DNA from: Streptomyces galbus
GTDB taxonomy: Bacteria; Actinomycetota; Actinomycetes; Streptomycetales; Streptomycetaceae
NCBI RefSeq assembly: GCF_005280195.1
Contig: NZ_SZPR01000008.1
Coordinates: 407,346-471,345, forward strand
Direction of reading: 5' to 3'
Length of the DNA: 64,000 nt
Notes under the pieces: model-generated
Databases searched by the model: none
Told to the model about the DNA's origin: nothing
The model's input: only the letters and a program-made list of their open reading frames with translations
In this document: positions 8,896 to 19,836 of the stretch, piece after piece
Numbering within the stretch: the stretch's first letter is position 1
How the letters are laid out: every line of letters begins with the position of its first letter
Made by a program: the position numbers and the translations under genes

Positions 8896-10295
8896 CACGG
8901 CTCCAGTGTCTCGGCGCGCAGGTGGTGCAGGGCGTAGGTGCGCCAGGGGCGCCAGGTGTCGGGGACGTCCGCGCCGGGCGGCGCGACGTCGGGGTCGCCG
9001 AGGGCCCGCGCGCGGATCGCGGCGACCGTGCGGCCGTCCAGTCCGGGCAGGTCCAGCAGCGCGCGTTCGGCGTCGTCCCGGTCGGTGCCCGCGTCGAGCC
9101 GCAGGCGGCCGTCGGCGAGCGCGGCGGCCAGGGCGCCCAGCGGGCCGTGCGGTACGGCGCCGGCGAGGACGGCGGGTTCGGGGAAGAGGTGGGTGAGGCT
9201 GCCGCAGGGCGCGTCGAGCACCTTGCCGCACGCCTGCACCAGGCGGGCGGCCGCGTCCCGGCCGACGAGGGCGCGGACGGCGTACTCCTCGGCGTCGGCG
9301 GCGCCGGGGGCGCGCAGTCCGGGCCGGGCGGCGACCAGCGGGCCGAGCCGGGCGTCGGCGCCGAGGCGCTCGTCGACGGCGTACGGGTCGGCGTCCAGGT
9401 CGAACAGCCGCCGCAGCCGCTGCACCGCCGTGGTCAGGTCGCGCGGGTCGGTGAGGTGCAGCCGGGCCTGCAGCCAGCCGCCCGGGTGGGTGGCGGCCCC
9501 GGGGACGCCCTCGGTGCGCTCGTCGACGGCGGCGATGCCGATGCCGTACGGCAGCCGCAGCGTGCGCCGGTAGGTGCGGGTGCCGGGCGCTCCCGCGACC
9601 TCCTCGACCCCGGCGACGGCCTCCCGCTCCAGCAGGTCGAACACGGACCGCGCGTGGTACGGCCCGCGGTGGGCGAGCCGCAGCGGGATCCCGGCGGTCG
9701 GCGGCGCGGTGCGCCGGGGCGGCCGGTCGGCGCGGGGCGCGGCCGCCCGCAGCGCGGTCGGTGTGGCCGCGTACACCGCGCGCATCGTGTCGTTGAACTG
9801 CCGCACGCTCGCGAACCCGGATGCGAACGCGATCTCGGTGACCGGCAGGTGCGTGGTCTGCAGCAGCACGCGCGCGGTGTGCGCGCGCTGCGCCCGGGCC
9901 AGGGCGACGGGTCCGGCGCCGAGTTCCGCGGTGAGCTGCCGCTGCACCTGCCGCGCGCTGTACCCGAGCCGGTCGGCGAGCCCGGCGACGCCCTCGCGGT
10001 CGACCACGCCGTCGCCGATGAGGCGCATGGCGCGGCCGACCACGTCGGCGCGGGCGTTCCAGTCCGCGGAGCCGGGCACCGCGTCCGGCCGGCACCGCCG
10101 GCAGGCCCGGAACCCCGAGCCCTGCGCGGCGGCGGCCGTGGCGAAGAACCGCACGTTGCGCCGCTTGGGCGTCACGGCGGGGCAGCTCGGCCGGCAGTAG
10201 ATCCCGGTCGTGGTGACCGCGAAGAAGAACGCGCCGTCGAACCGGGCGTCCCTGCTGCGTACGGCCTCGTACCTGGTGTCCTCGTCGTCCGTCAC
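8895..10295 (-). CDS. alkA: Ada/AlkA-type bifunctional regulator and DNA-3-methyladenine glycosylase
   Basis: A 466-residue three-part protein. An Ada-type zinc/methyl-acceptor domain carries cysteines in GIYCRPSC and FRACRRC (about residues 30-70). An AraC-type HTH pair follows (about 85-185, VTEIAFASGFASVRQFNDTM). The C-terminal part is an AlkA N-domain and HhH-GPD glycosylase domain (about 205-466) with the catalytic-Asp region near LPGLDGRTVAAIRARALGDP. It should sense methyl phosphotriesters, activate transcription, and excise 3-methyl purines. This fused arrangement is common in actinobacteria. It is coupled to ogt. Confidence 0.88.
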   Translation of the reverse strand: MTDDEDTRYEAVRSRDARFDGAFFFAVTTTGIYCRPSCPAVTPKRRNVRFFATAAAAQGSGFRACRRCRPDAVPGSADWNARADVVGRAMRLIGDGVVDREGVAGLADRLGYSARQVQRQLTAELGAGPVALARAQRAHTARVLLQTTHLPVTEIAFASGFASVRQFNDTMRAVYAATPTALRAAAPRADRPPRRTAPPTAGIPLRLAHRGPYHARSVFDLLEREAVAGVEEVAGAPGTRTYRRTLRLPYGIGIAAVDERTEGVPGAATHPGGWLQARLHLTDPRDLTTAVQRLRRLFDLDADPYAVDERLGADARLGPLVAARPGLRAPGAADAEEYAVRALVGRDAAARLVQACGKVLDAPCGSLTHLFPEPAVLAGAVPHGPLGALAAALADGRLRLDAGTDRDDAERALLDLPGLDGRTVAAIRARALGDPDVAPPGADVPDTWRPWRTYALHHLRAETLEP

Positions 10296-10372
10296 GGAAC
10301 CCAGTCTTCGCCGGTCGCGGGCGTCCTGCTAGCGGAAATCGGACATGGGCGTGGCGGGTGCCGGGGGGCCGG

Positions 10373-11512
10373 TCACCGCTGCCGTCCCCGCTTGGCCTGC
10401 ATCATGGCCTTGCCCATGGCGCCCCGGCGCTTCCACTCGCGCTTCATCTCGGCGCGCGCCCGCGCGTCGGTCTTGGCGACGATCCACTGGTTCTCGCGGA
10501 CCAGCTTGCGGTAGCTCTCCAGCCGCCGCGGGGGCAGCGCGCCCGCCTCGACCGCGCCGAGCACCGCGCAGCCGGGCTCGTTGTCGTGGGCGCAGTCGTG
10601 GAAGCGGCAGTCCCGGGCGAGTTCCTCGATCTCGGCGAAGACCTGCCCGACGCCGGTCCCGGCGTCCCACAGGCCGACGCCGCGCAGGCCGGGCGTGTCG
10701 ATGAGGACCCCACCGCTGGGCAGGGCGAGCAGGTTGCGGGTGGTGGTGGTGTGCCGGCCCTTGCCGTCCGCGTCCCGGGTGGCCTGCACGTCCATGACGG
10801 CGTCGCCGACGAGCGCGTTGGCGAGGGTGGACTTGCCGGCGCCGGAGGTCCCGAGCAGCACGGTGGTGCCCCGCCCGAGGAGCGCGGTGAGCCCGTCGAG
10901 GCCGTCGCCGTGCAGGGCGCTGACGGTGAGCACGGGCACGCCGGGCGCGGTGGTCTCCACGTCCTGCACGAGGTACGACAGCCCCGTCGGGTCGGGCACG
11001 AGGTCGGCCTTGGTCAGCACGACCACGGGCTGCGCCCCGGACTCCCAGGCGAGCGCCAGGAACCGTTCGATGCGGCCGAGGTCGAGTTCGACGGCCAGGG
11101 AGACGGCGACCAGGGCGTGGTCGACGTTGGCGGCGAGGACCTGCGCCTCGGACCGCTTGGAGGAGGTGGAGCGCAGGAAAGCGGTACGGCGCGGCAGCAG
11201 GGTCCGTACGTAGCGCGGGTCGGCGCCCGCGGGGTCGACGGCGGCCCAGTCGCCGGTGCACACGACCTTCGCGGGGTCGCGGGGCACCACGAACTCGGTG
11301 TCGGCGCGCACGACGCCCTCGGGCGTGACGAGGTCGCACATCCCGCGGTCGACGCGCACGACGCGCCCGGGCACCAGCCCCTGGGCGGCGTACGGCGCGA
11401 ACGCCGCGTCCCAGTCGTCGTCCCAGCCGTACGGGGACAGCGGCGACGGAGAAGAAGGTGCAGAGGCAGAAGAGGGGGAAGGAGACGACGAAGGAGAGAG
11501 CGAGGAAGACAA
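10373..11512 (-). CDS. rsgA: Ribosome small-subunit-dependent GTPase A
   Basis: A 379-residue circularly permuted GTPase for late 30S maturation. An OB-fold comes first (about residues 45-110). In the G domain the G4 motif TKAD precedes the P-loop GTSGAGKSTL, and G3 is DTPGLR, showing the permuted order. A C-terminal zinc knuckle follows (CRFHDCAHDNEPGC). The first 28 residues are a Ser/Pro-rich low-complexity extension, so a shorter start is possible. Family assignment is firm. Confidence 0.9.
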   Translation of the reverse strand: MSSSLSPSSSPSPSSASAPSSPSPLSPYGWDDDWDAAFAPYAAQGLVPGRVVRVDRGMCDLVTPEGVVRADTEFVVPRDPAKVVCTGDWAAVDPAGADPRYVRTLLPRRTAFLRSTSSKRSEAQVLAANVDHALVAVSLAVELDLGRIERFLALAWESGAQPVVVLTKADLVPDPTGLSYLVQDVETTAPGVPVLTVSALHGDGLDGLTALLGRGTTVLLGTSGAGKSTLANALVGDAVMDVQATRDADGKGRHTTTTRNLLALPSGGVLIDTPGLRGVGLWDAGTGVGQVFAEIEELARDCRFHDCAHDNEPGCAVLGAVEAGALPPRRLESYRKLVRENQWIVAKTDARARAEMKREWKRRGAMGKAMMQAKRGRQR

Positions 11513-11575
11513 GGGGGACCCTTCACAGGGGCGGTCCCGGCGGCGCGCTCAGGGGCGCGCGGAAGGCTGAGGTGG

Positions 11576-11647
11576 TCAGCCGGAGACCGCGGAGGTGGAC
11601 GGAGTGGGCTTCTGTGCGCGGGCAGCACGCGTCGCAAGGACAGCCAT
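11576..11647 (-). CDS. Possible 23-residue peptide upstream of rsgA
   Basis: A short frame, ATG at 11647 to TGA at 11576, encoding MAVLATRAARAQKPTPSTSA plus three more residues, with a good Shine-Dalgarno (GGAGGT) about 8 bases before it. It ends 64 bases before rsgA on the same strand. It could be a leader peptide or simply chance; I see no family resemblance. Confidence 0.35.
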   Translation of the reverse strand: MAVLATRAARAQKPTPSTSAVSG

Positions 11648-11745
11648 CGGTCGACACCTCCTGTCTCGTCTCGTACGTCTTCCGGACGTCCGTCACAGTA
11701 GGCGCGGGCGGGTCGCCCGCGCCACCGGTTTTTCCGGCCCGCTCC

Positions 11746-13239
11746 TCAGGTGAGGCTGCACGCCCTGCCGTTGAGGGCGAAGTCCCGCGGTTCGGTGTTG
11801 TGGTCCTGCCAGGACGCGAGGAAGCCGAAGGACAGGGTGCCGTCGGGGGCGACGGTGCGGTTGTAGTCGGCGGACGTGGCGGTGACGCGGGGGCCGTTCT
11901 GGGCGACGCTCGCGTCCCACATCTGCGTGACCCGCTGGCCGTCCCGGAAGGTCCAGGCGACGTTCCAGTGGTCCAGGGCGTCGGCGGTGGTGACGGTGAC
12001 GGTGGCCTGGAAGCCGTCGGGCCACTGGTTGACCAGGTCGTAGTGGGCCGAGCAGACCGCCTCGTCGGGGGTGCCGCCGGTGCCGGCCGCGGTGGCCTGC
12101 GAGGTGCCCTGCGGCTCCGGGTCGGGGCGGTCCTCGTCGCGCGCCGTGGCCGGCGAGGTCCGGTGCGCCGGGGCGCCGGACGGCCGTCCGGGGGCGGTGG
12201 AGCGGGGCGCGGAGGTGGCCCCGCGGGCGGGCGGCGCGGCGGAGACGTCGCCGGCCACCGGGCTGGTGTCGGTGGGGCCGCCCTGGGCGCTGTCGCCGCC
12301 GTCGCCGGACGGCAGCAGCGTGACGGCGAGCGCGATCAGGGAGATGAGCGCGGCGCCCGCGAGCAGTCCGTGGCGCAGCAGCCGGGCCCGGCCGGCGGCG
12401 GCCTTCGCGGCCTCGGCGTCGGGGTCGGCCGCGGCGGGGCGTCCGGCGCCCAGGCGCACCTCGGCGGCCCGGCGGCGGCGCTCCAGGTAGGCGAGGCCGC
12501 CCCAGCCGATGACGCCCTGGGCCAGGGCGGCGGGCAGTCCCCCGCCGTGCAGGCGCAGACAGGCGGCGGCCTCCGCGCACTCCTGGCAGGTGGCCAGGTG
12601 GCGGGACAGGTCCTCGGGGGTGTCGGCGACCGGTGAGCGGGTGACCGCGTCGAGCAGGCGGACGTAGCTGCGGCACTCCGCGTCCATCGGGGTGTCGAGG
12701 TGGTTGCGGTGGCAGCGGTCGCGGAACAGCCCGCGCACCTCGTCGAGTTCCTGCGCCGCGGCCGCGGGGTCCAGGCCCTGGCGGCGGGCGACGGCGCGCA
12801 GCGGCAGCGCCTCGACCTCGGCCAGCCACAGCAGGGCGGCGTCCGGCTCCTGCATGTCGCGCAGTCCGCGCAGCGCGATGGGGCGGCGCAGGGGCGGCCC
12901 GGTGTAGCGGGCGGCCTTGCCGGAGTTGAGCCACAGGCGCAGGTCGGGGTCGAGCTTGTGGCCCTGGCCCTGGGCCTCCCAGGCGGCGGCCGTGGTGCGC
13001 ACGGCGGTCAGCAGCAGCGGGATCCGGGGCAGCCGGGGCGCGCGGCGGCCGGTGCCGCGGCGCAAGCCGTCCTCGGCGGCGCGGGCCTCCCGGATGCCGA
13101 GCGCGAAGGCCTCGCGGGCCAGTTGGTGGGCCGCGGTCGAGCCGGACGTGCACAGGTCGGCGTACGACAGGACGGCGTCCCAGCACTCCGAGAACAGCGC
13201 GGCCTCGGCGTCGTCCTTCGGGGTCGGCAGGTCGGGCAT
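11746..13239 (-). CDS. Membrane-anchored protein with RNAP-sigma/zinc-finger-like N-half and outer CBM2 domain
   Basis: A 497-residue three-part protein. Residues 1-220 resemble a sigma-factor-like helical region followed by an anti-sigma zinc finger (LSRHLATCQECAEAA, an HxxxCxxC pattern). One membrane segment lies at about 290-310 (LLAGAALISLIALAVTLLP). After a Ser/Thr/Pro-rich linker, the C-terminal ~105 residues look like a family-2 cellulose-binding module (conserved Trp residues, start and end cysteines), presumably outside the cell. This architecture suggests a surface polysaccharide sensor coupled to a regulatory inner domain. It is an inference; the regulated genes are unknown. Confidence 0.6.
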   Translation of the reverse strand: MPDLPTPKDDAEAALFSECWDAVLSYADLCTSGSTAAHQLAREAFALGIREARAAEDGLRRGTGRRAPRLPRIPLLLTAVRTTAAAWEAQGQGHKLDPDLRLWLNSGKAARYTGPPLRRPIALRGLRDMQEPDAALLWLAEVEALPLRAVARRQGLDPAAAAQELDEVRGLFRDRCHRNHLDTPMDAECRSYVRLLDAVTRSPVADTPEDLSRHLATCQECAEAAACLRLHGGGLPAALAQGVIGWGGLAYLERRRRAAEVRLGAGRPAAADPDAEAAKAAAGRARLLRHGLLAGAALISLIALAVTLLPSGDGGDSAQGGPTDTSPVAGDVSAAPPARGATSAPRSTAPGRPSGAPAHRTSPATARDEDRPDPEPQGTSQATAAGTGGTPDEAVCSAHYDLVNQWPDGFQATVTVTTADALDHWNVAWTFRDGQRVTQMWDASVAQNGPRVTATSADYNRTVAPDGTLSFGFLASWQDHNTEPRDFALNGRACSLT

Positions 13240-13534
13240 GGGTCTCCTGCATTCAAATGCGAGGTCAACTCACCATGTCGGCAAAGGAGTTGGGGGGAAC
13301 CTCGCCGCAGGGGCAGAGCTTTTCACGACTTCCGCACAACTGACAAGCGCCGTGTTCACATGTCGTAGTCGCGGGCTCGCCGGCCGTGGCCGCACCGACA
13401 GGGCGCCCGGCCCCGTGCCGCGGGCCGGTTCCTCTCGGTTCCGGCCCAGAGTACGGATGCGGGCGCCCTGCGGCTCAGTCTTCGGCACTTTCGGCCCAGC
13501 GGCCCCTCAGGTCACAGGGGCCGCGCGGAGCGGA
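13240..13534. other. Intergenic region with no clear gene
   Basis: 295 bases between two genes on the minus strand. It is less GC-rich near 13250-13370 and should hold the promoter of the CBM2-domain gene, but I could not fix its elements. Small frames here have no plausible ribosome binding site. Confidence 0.4.
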
Positions 13535-14890
13535 TCAGCCGGCGGCCACGGCCGTCGTCCCCGCCGGGGTCTCCCCGTCCGGCTGCTCCTGGGCGGGGAG
13601 GCTGTCCATGAAGGAGCTGACGGAGAAGACGGCGCGGCCGGGTCCGGGCGGGCCGTAGCCGGGGGGCGAGGAGAGCCCGAAGTCGTCCATGGTCTGCCGG
13701 TAGGCCTGCAGCAGCCGGATGTGGTACTCCAGCGGCGCGCCCTGCGGGTTGGCCTTGCCGAGCGGGGTCGTCGGCTCGGGGCACCAGGTGGTGAAGCGGG
13801 GCGTGATGCCGTGCGACATGAAGAAGCGCAGGCCCTCGGTGGTGGAGGCGATGGCCTCGTCGACCGTCTTGAAGCCGAAGGGCTCGGCCATCTCCACACC
13901 CGCCACGAAGTTCGGGATGACGTTGCGCGCGCCGAAGACGTCCGCCGAGTCGAGGATGCGCCGGTGCCACTCGTCCCGCCCGACGTACCGCTCCTTGCCG
14001 GGGCAGTACATCTTGAACAGGTACTCGTCCCACACCTCGAAGTTGGGGTGGTAGATCTGCACGCCGTAGTCCTTGAACCGCTGGACGTCGGCCTTGGGCA
14101 GCGCCTGGGCGACGACCTTGCCGATCCAGCGTCCCGGGAAGCGCTCCTCGATGGCCTTGGCGTAGTGGCCGTAGAAGTCGGCCTCGTCGCGGCCGGAGAC
14201 GGTCCTGGTGATGGCGCCGCCGGTCAGCGTGTAGGCGGTGGAGGCCTTCTGGGTGTCGTAGCGGTCGATGATCTCCAGGGCCTCCAGCACCTCCTCGACG
14301 TCCTTGACGCCCGTGTAGGGCCGCCCGGCCGCCTTGTGCTGGCGCCAGTTGTGGTTGATGTCGCAGTACTGGCACTCCTCCTTGGCGCCGAAGTACTGGC
14401 AGACCCGGAACACCGTGAGGTAGATCAGGTAGCCCCACTGGATGGTGGGGGCCACCTCCATCACGGACTTCCCGTTGGACAGGGTGTGCCGGTAGTACTC
14501 GGGCATCGGCGGCACGCCGACGTCGGCGATGCGCCGCCCGTCGAGGTAGAGGCCCAGCACCCCGTCGTCGTCCGCGGCCACCCGGTACGGCGAGGCCGGG
14601 TTCACCCGCACCGAGACCACGGTGCGGCGCAGGTCGTAGGGGCCGCCGGTGAGGATGATCTCCTCGGGCGGGCGGCGCAGCGCGGCCTCGCCCAGCTCGG
14701 GCAGCGTCCCGTGGTCGAAGGAGAAGATGAAGTACGACTTCGGCTTGACCTCGCCGTCCTCGTTGTCGCTCAGGGCCGACGGGTCGAAGGCCACTCCTCC
14801 CCGCAGCAGGTCCTCCTTGAAGACGGCTTCCCGCGGAACGTGCGGGAAGCGCTCCATCAGATCCTCGACCAGCGCGGTACGGCTGCCCAT
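13535..14890 (-). CDS. Radical SAM protein with CX8CX2C cluster motif
   Basis: A 451-residue protein. The only cysteine group able to hold a radical-SAM 4Fe-4S cluster is VCQYFGAKEECQYCDINHNW: Cys164, Cys173 and Cys176, spaced CX8CX2C rather than the usual CX3CX2C. The following TGGAIT segment and TIM-barrel-like pattern support the superfamily. The function is unknown. The start at 14890 (ATG, MGSRTAL) follows a GGAGG-type site. Neighbouring genes on the same strand belong to other functions, and a 107-base gap separates it from the beta-propeller gene. Confidence 0.7.
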   Translation of the reverse strand: MGSRTALVEDLMERFPHVPREAVFKEDLLRGGVAFDPSALSDNEDGEVKPKSYFIFSFDHGTLPELGEAALRRPPEEIILTGGPYDLRRTVVSVRVNPASPYRVAADDDGVLGLYLDGRRIADVGVPPMPEYYRHTLSNGKSVMEVAPTIQWGYLIYLTVFRVCQYFGAKEECQYCDINHNWRQHKAAGRPYTGVKDVEEVLEALEIIDRYDTQKASTAYTLTGGAITRTVSGRDEADFYGHYAKAIEERFPGRWIGKVVAQALPKADVQRFKDYGVQIYHPNFEVWDEYLFKMYCPGKERYVGRDEWHRRILDSADVFGARNVIPNFVAGVEMAEPFGFKTVDEAIASTTEGLRFFMSHGITPRFTTWCPEPTTPLGKANPQGAPLEYHIRLLQAYRQTMDDFGLSSPPGYGPPGPGRAVFSVSSFMDSLPAQEQPDGETPAGTTAVAAG

Positions 14891-14997
14891 CCCGTGTCTC
14901 CTCCCGGTTCGGACGTACGACTCCTCACGGTATGCCCCCGCGTGGGCCGCGGTGGTACCGGGTCCCCCCGCGGGCCGTTCCGAGCGGGTGGCGTCCG

Positions 14998-16020
14998 TCA
15001 CCCCAGGTACGCCGGGGCGACGGCGGAGGCCATCAGCCGGCGGGCGGTGCCGGTGCCGTCGGCGGGGACGGTCCACAGGTCGGAGCCGTAGTCGCCGGGC
15101 AGGGCGTACACGAGGGTGGCGCGGTCGGCCCACAGGGCCTGGTCGTCGACGTCGCGCCGTTCCGCGGTCGGGGTCTCCCGCATCGTGCGCAGGTCGAGGA
15201 CGTACAGCCGCCAGGGGGCGTCGGCCGGGGCGCCCCGCACGCGTTTCTTGTAGGCGACGCGGGTGCCGTCGGGCGACAGGGAGGGGCACTCGACGTTGGC
15301 GTGCAGGGTGGTGAGGGTGCGGGCGGTGACGTCGCCGCGCACCAGGTAGGTGTGGCCGCCGGTGGCGAGGGTGGCGTAGAAGCGGGTGTCGTCGGCGAAG
15401 GTGACGCCCCAGATGTTGACGTCCGCCGCGCGGTACGGGCGGCCGTCCTTGACGACGCGGAAGGTCTCCAGGTTGTCCTCGATCCGCCAGGTGCGGGTGT
15501 CGACGACGGCGGTGCGGGTGGAGAAGTCCGTCCCCGCGTAGGAGTCGCCGCTGACGAACACCGTCCAGGCGACCAGGTGCCCGGAGGGCGAGACCCGGGC
15601 GCGGGTGGGGATGCCCGCCGCCGGGAAGCGGTGCCGCTCGCGCAGGTGCGCGTCGAGCACGACCGCCCGGTAGGTGTCCTCCAGCGCGCCGTGCACGGCC
15701 TGGAGGCACACCGCGGTGCCGGCCGCCGCGTGGAAGCGCAGGCACTTCACGCCGGACGCGGTGCGCGGCCCGTCCGGGGCGCCCGCGGGCACGGCGGCGA
15801 TCTCGTCGCGGTGCGGGCCCCAGGCGAGGTTGCGCACCAGCAGGGTCCGGCCGTCCGCCGGGCGCAGCGAGACGTCGCCGGTGCGCACGGCCGGCCCGTC
15901 GGCCTGCTGCTCGTCGCGCTGTCCGGCCCGGTGGGCGGCGTGCAGCACCGCCCCGGTCCCGACGGCCCCGAGCAGCAGGACGGCGGTCAGCAGGATCATC
16001 AGGCGGGCGGTCCGGGTCAT
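14998..16020 (-). CDS. Exported TolB-like beta-propeller protein
   Basis: A 340-residue protein with an N-terminal membrane anchor or signal (about residues 5-28, LMILLTAVLLLGAVGTG) and repeated WD40/TolB-like blades, including SPSGHLVAW and SPDGTRVAYKK. It probably sits outside the membrane. Its ATG overlaps the TGA of the upstream MFS gene, so it is the third gene of a phosphoesterase-exporter-propeller operon. Confidence 0.65.
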   Translation of the reverse strand: MTRTARLMILLTAVLLLGAVGTGAVLHAAHRAGQRDEQQADGPAVRTGDVSLRPADGRTLLVRNLAWGPHRDEIAAVPAGAPDGPRTASGVKCLRFHAAAGTAVCLQAVHGALEDTYRAVVLDAHLRERHRFPAAGIPTRARVSPSGHLVAWTVFVSGDSYAGTDFSTRTAVVDTRTWRIEDNLETFRVVKDGRPYRAADVNIWGVTFADDTRFYATLATGGHTYLVRGDVTARTLTTLHANVECPSLSPDGTRVAYKKRVRGAPADAPWRLYVLDLRTMRETPTAERRDVDDQALWADRATLVYALPGDYGSDLWTVPADGTGTARRLMASAVAPAYLG

Positions 16021-17312
16021 GCGGGCACCTCGTCGGCGGGACGCAGCAGGAACGAGACGGTCACGGCCGCCACGGCGAGCGCGGCGGCGGTGACGGCGAG
16101 GGCGCGCTGCCCGCCCCACAGACTCCAGGCCGCGCCGAACGCCAGCGAGCAGACGAACCGGGCGAGCGCCTGGCCGGTGCCCACCAGCGCCTGTCCGGCG
16201 CCCTGGTTGCGGGCGGGGACGGCCGCGGCGGTGGCGGCGGCGAGGACCCCGTCGGTGGCCGCGTAGAACGTGCCGTGCAGCAGCAGGACGGCGGCCACGG
16301 CCGGTGCGCCGTGCCACGGGGAGAGCACCAGGCCGTAGGCGAGGAGCAGGACGCCGTGGCCGGCGAGGAAGAGCCGGCGGCGGCCCACGCGGTCGGCGAG
16401 CGCGCCGAGCGGGACGGCGAGCAGCAGGAACACGGCCGCGGTGCCGAGCGGCAGCAGCGGGAACAGGTGGGCCGGCAGGTCCCCCGCGCGCTGCAGCAGC
16501 AGGTACAGGAAGGCGTCGCTGACCGTGGTGAGGCCCAGCAGCGCCGCGCACCCGGTGAGGCGGCGCACCGGACGGCGGCGCAGCAGCCCGAGTGCCTCGC
16601 GCAGGGTCGGGGGCGCCGCCGGGGGCCCGGCCGGGGTCGGTTCCCCGGCCGGACCGGGCGTGATCCGGTGCGGCACGAACAGCACGAGGAGCAGGACGCC
16701 GAGCGCGGCCACGCAGCCGCTGACGACGAACACGGCGTCGTAGCCGTCGACGGTGGCGCGCAGGACGGCGAAGGCGACGAGCGGGCCGAGCAGCGCGCCG
16801 GTGGTGTCCATGGCCCGGTGCACGCCGAACGCCCGCCCCCGGCGCTCGGGCGCCGTGGCGAGGGAGATCATCGCGTCCCGGGGGGCGGTGCGCAGCCCCT
16901 TGCCGGTGCGGTCGACGGCGAGGACCGTGCCGAGCACGGGCAGGGTGTGGGCGAGCAGCAGCAGTGGCTTGCACACCGCCGACAGGCCGTAGCCGAGGCC
17001 GGCCACGGTCTTGTGGCGGCGGCCGCCCCGGTCCGCGAGGTGCCCGCCGGCCAGCCGGACCAGCGCCCCGACGCCGTTGTTGACGCCGTCGAGGAACCCG
17101 AAGCCGAGCGGGGACAGGCCGAGGCCCGCGACCACGTACAGCGGCAGCACGGCGGTGACCATCTCCGAGGAGACGTCCGTGACGAGGCTGACCGCCCCGA
17201 GGGCCAGCACGGTGCCGGGCACGGCGGCCGGCCGCCGCCCCGGACGGGGGTCCGGGACGGCGGCGGGCCGGGTGGCGCGGGAATCCGTGGAGCGGGAGTC
17301 CGCGAGGTACAC
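16017..17312 (-). CDS. MFS transporter
   Basis: About 431 residues with roughly 12 membrane segments. The MFS loop-2 motif is seen as GGHLADRGGRRHKTVAG, and a second copy as GALADRVGRRRLF. The substrate is unknown. No ATG precedes the first membrane segment; GTG at 17312, eight bases after the upstream phosphoesterase stop, is the best start. Coupled at its end to the propeller gene. Confidence 0.75.
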   Translation of the reverse strand: MYLADSRSTDSRATRPAAVPDPRPGRRPAAVPGTVLALGAVSLVTDVSSEMVTAVLPLYVVAGLGLSPLGFGFLDGVNNGVGALVRLAGGHLADRGGRRHKTVAGLGYGLSAVCKPLLLLAHTLPVLGTVLAVDRTGKGLRTAPRDAMISLATAPERRGRAFGVHRAMDTTGALLGPLVAFAVLRATVDGYDAVFVVSGCVAALGVLLLVLFVPHRITPGPAGEPTPAGPPAAPPTLREALGLLRRRPVRRLTGCAALLGLTTVSDAFLYLLLQRAGDLPAHLFPLLPLGTAAVFLLLAVPLGALADRVGRRRLFLAGHGVLLLAYGLVLSPWHGAPAVAAVLLLHGTFYAATDGVLAAATAAAVPARNQGAGQALVGTGQALARFVCSLAFGAAWSLWGGQRALAVTAAALAVAAVTVSFLLRPADEVPA

Positions 17313-17317
17313 CGGCG

Positions 17318-18211
17318 TCAGTTCCAGATGCCGGTGACGTCGGACGCGGAGGCGGCGTTGCCCGCGTGCGCGCTCAGACCGGCCAGGTCCTCCAGCGTGC
17401 GCAGGACGTTGTAGTGGTTGTACGTGGTGGCGGTGGAGCTGCCCGGGGTGACGTGCTCGCCGTAGAACAGGGTCGGGATGCGGTTGCCGGACAGCTTGTT
17501 GTCCTCGTCGAAGGTGACGGCGAGGACGCTGTTGTGGGTCTTGGCCCAGGTGGCGTAGGCGCCCAGGTTGTTCTTGATCCAGGTGTCGCCGGTGGAGACC
17601 GAGCAGTCGTGCATGTCGTTGCACAGGTTCGGCACGACGAACGACACCTTCGGCAGGGTGGTGTAGTCGGCGGGGAACTGCGCGAAGGTCTTCGCGGTGC
17701 TGACCGGCACGTTGGAGAAGCCGAACCAGGGGTTGTGCTTCTGCGCGTAGTTCCCGCTGCTGCAGGTCGTCGAGCCCTGGCTGGGCAGCGACTCGTTGTA
17801 GCTCGCCCAGGTCTGGCCGGCGGCGATCAGCTCGGAGGCGAGGTTGGGCTTGCCGATCGAGCCGACCGGGACGCAGCTGTCGTCGGTGCGGCCCTGGTTG
17901 GAGCCGGAGAACAGCATGTAGTAGTTCGGCTCGCTGGGGTGGGTCAGGCCGTAGGACTGCGTGAGGTTCGCGCCGCCGGCCTTGAGGGTGTTGTTGAGGT
18001 AGGGCGCGCTGGAGCTGCCGATCACCTGCGAGTAGGCGTGGTTCTCCAGGACGACGACCACCACGTGGTCGGGCGTCGGCAGGCCGGCGGCCTGCGCGGG
18101 TGCGCCGGTGGCGGCCCACAGGCCGATCGACGCACCGGTGAGGGCGAGCGCACCGGCGAGGGCGGACAGGGGACGTCGGGGGGTGCGCTGGGAAGCCTTG
18201 ACGGCGGCCAT
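17318..18211 (-). CDS. Secreted phosphoesterase (acid phosphatase/phospholipase C-like)
   Basis: A 297-residue exported protein of the phosphoesterase family PF04185. A signal sequence (about residues 1-42, ending APAQAAG) is followed by the metal-site start PDHVVVVVLENHAYSQVIG, the substrate-loop region THPSEPNYYMLFSG, and the C-terminal TFDEDN motif. It is shorter than bacterial phospholipase C and resembles Streptomyces secreted acid phosphatases. It is the first gene of the operon with the MFS and propeller genes. Confidence 0.8.
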   Translation of the reverse strand: MAAVKASQRTPRRPLSALAGALALTGASIGLWAATGAPAQAAGLPTPDHVVVVVLENHAYSQVIGSSSAPYLNNTLKAGGANLTQSYGLTHPSEPNYYMLFSGSNQGRTDDSCVPVGSIGKPNLASELIAAGQTWASYNESLPSQGSTTCSSGNYAQKHNPWFGFSNVPVSTAKTFAQFPADYTTLPKVSFVVPNLCNDMHDCSVSTGDTWIKNNLGAYATWAKTHNSVLAVTFDEDNKLSGNRIPTLFYGEHVTPGSSTATTYNHYNVLRTLEDLAGLSAHAGNAASASDVTGIWN

Positions 18212-18295
18212 GACTGTCCTCCGGACAGGGGTGACGGACGTACCGCGGGCGGGGAAGCGCCGTAACCCTAGGGTTCCCCGGCCGAGCCCCGGTGA

Positions 18296-19699
<1,404 letters not shown>

Positions 19700-19836
19700 C
19701 GGACCGGTCCGGCGCCCCGGTGCCGCACGCCGTCCAGCCCGTTCCCCCACCGCTTGTCGTGTCTCCGGCGCCCGTCATAGCCTGACGCGGCGCCGGAGCG
19801 ACGAGGCCCGGCCGGGGCACGGCAGGGGGCATCCCG

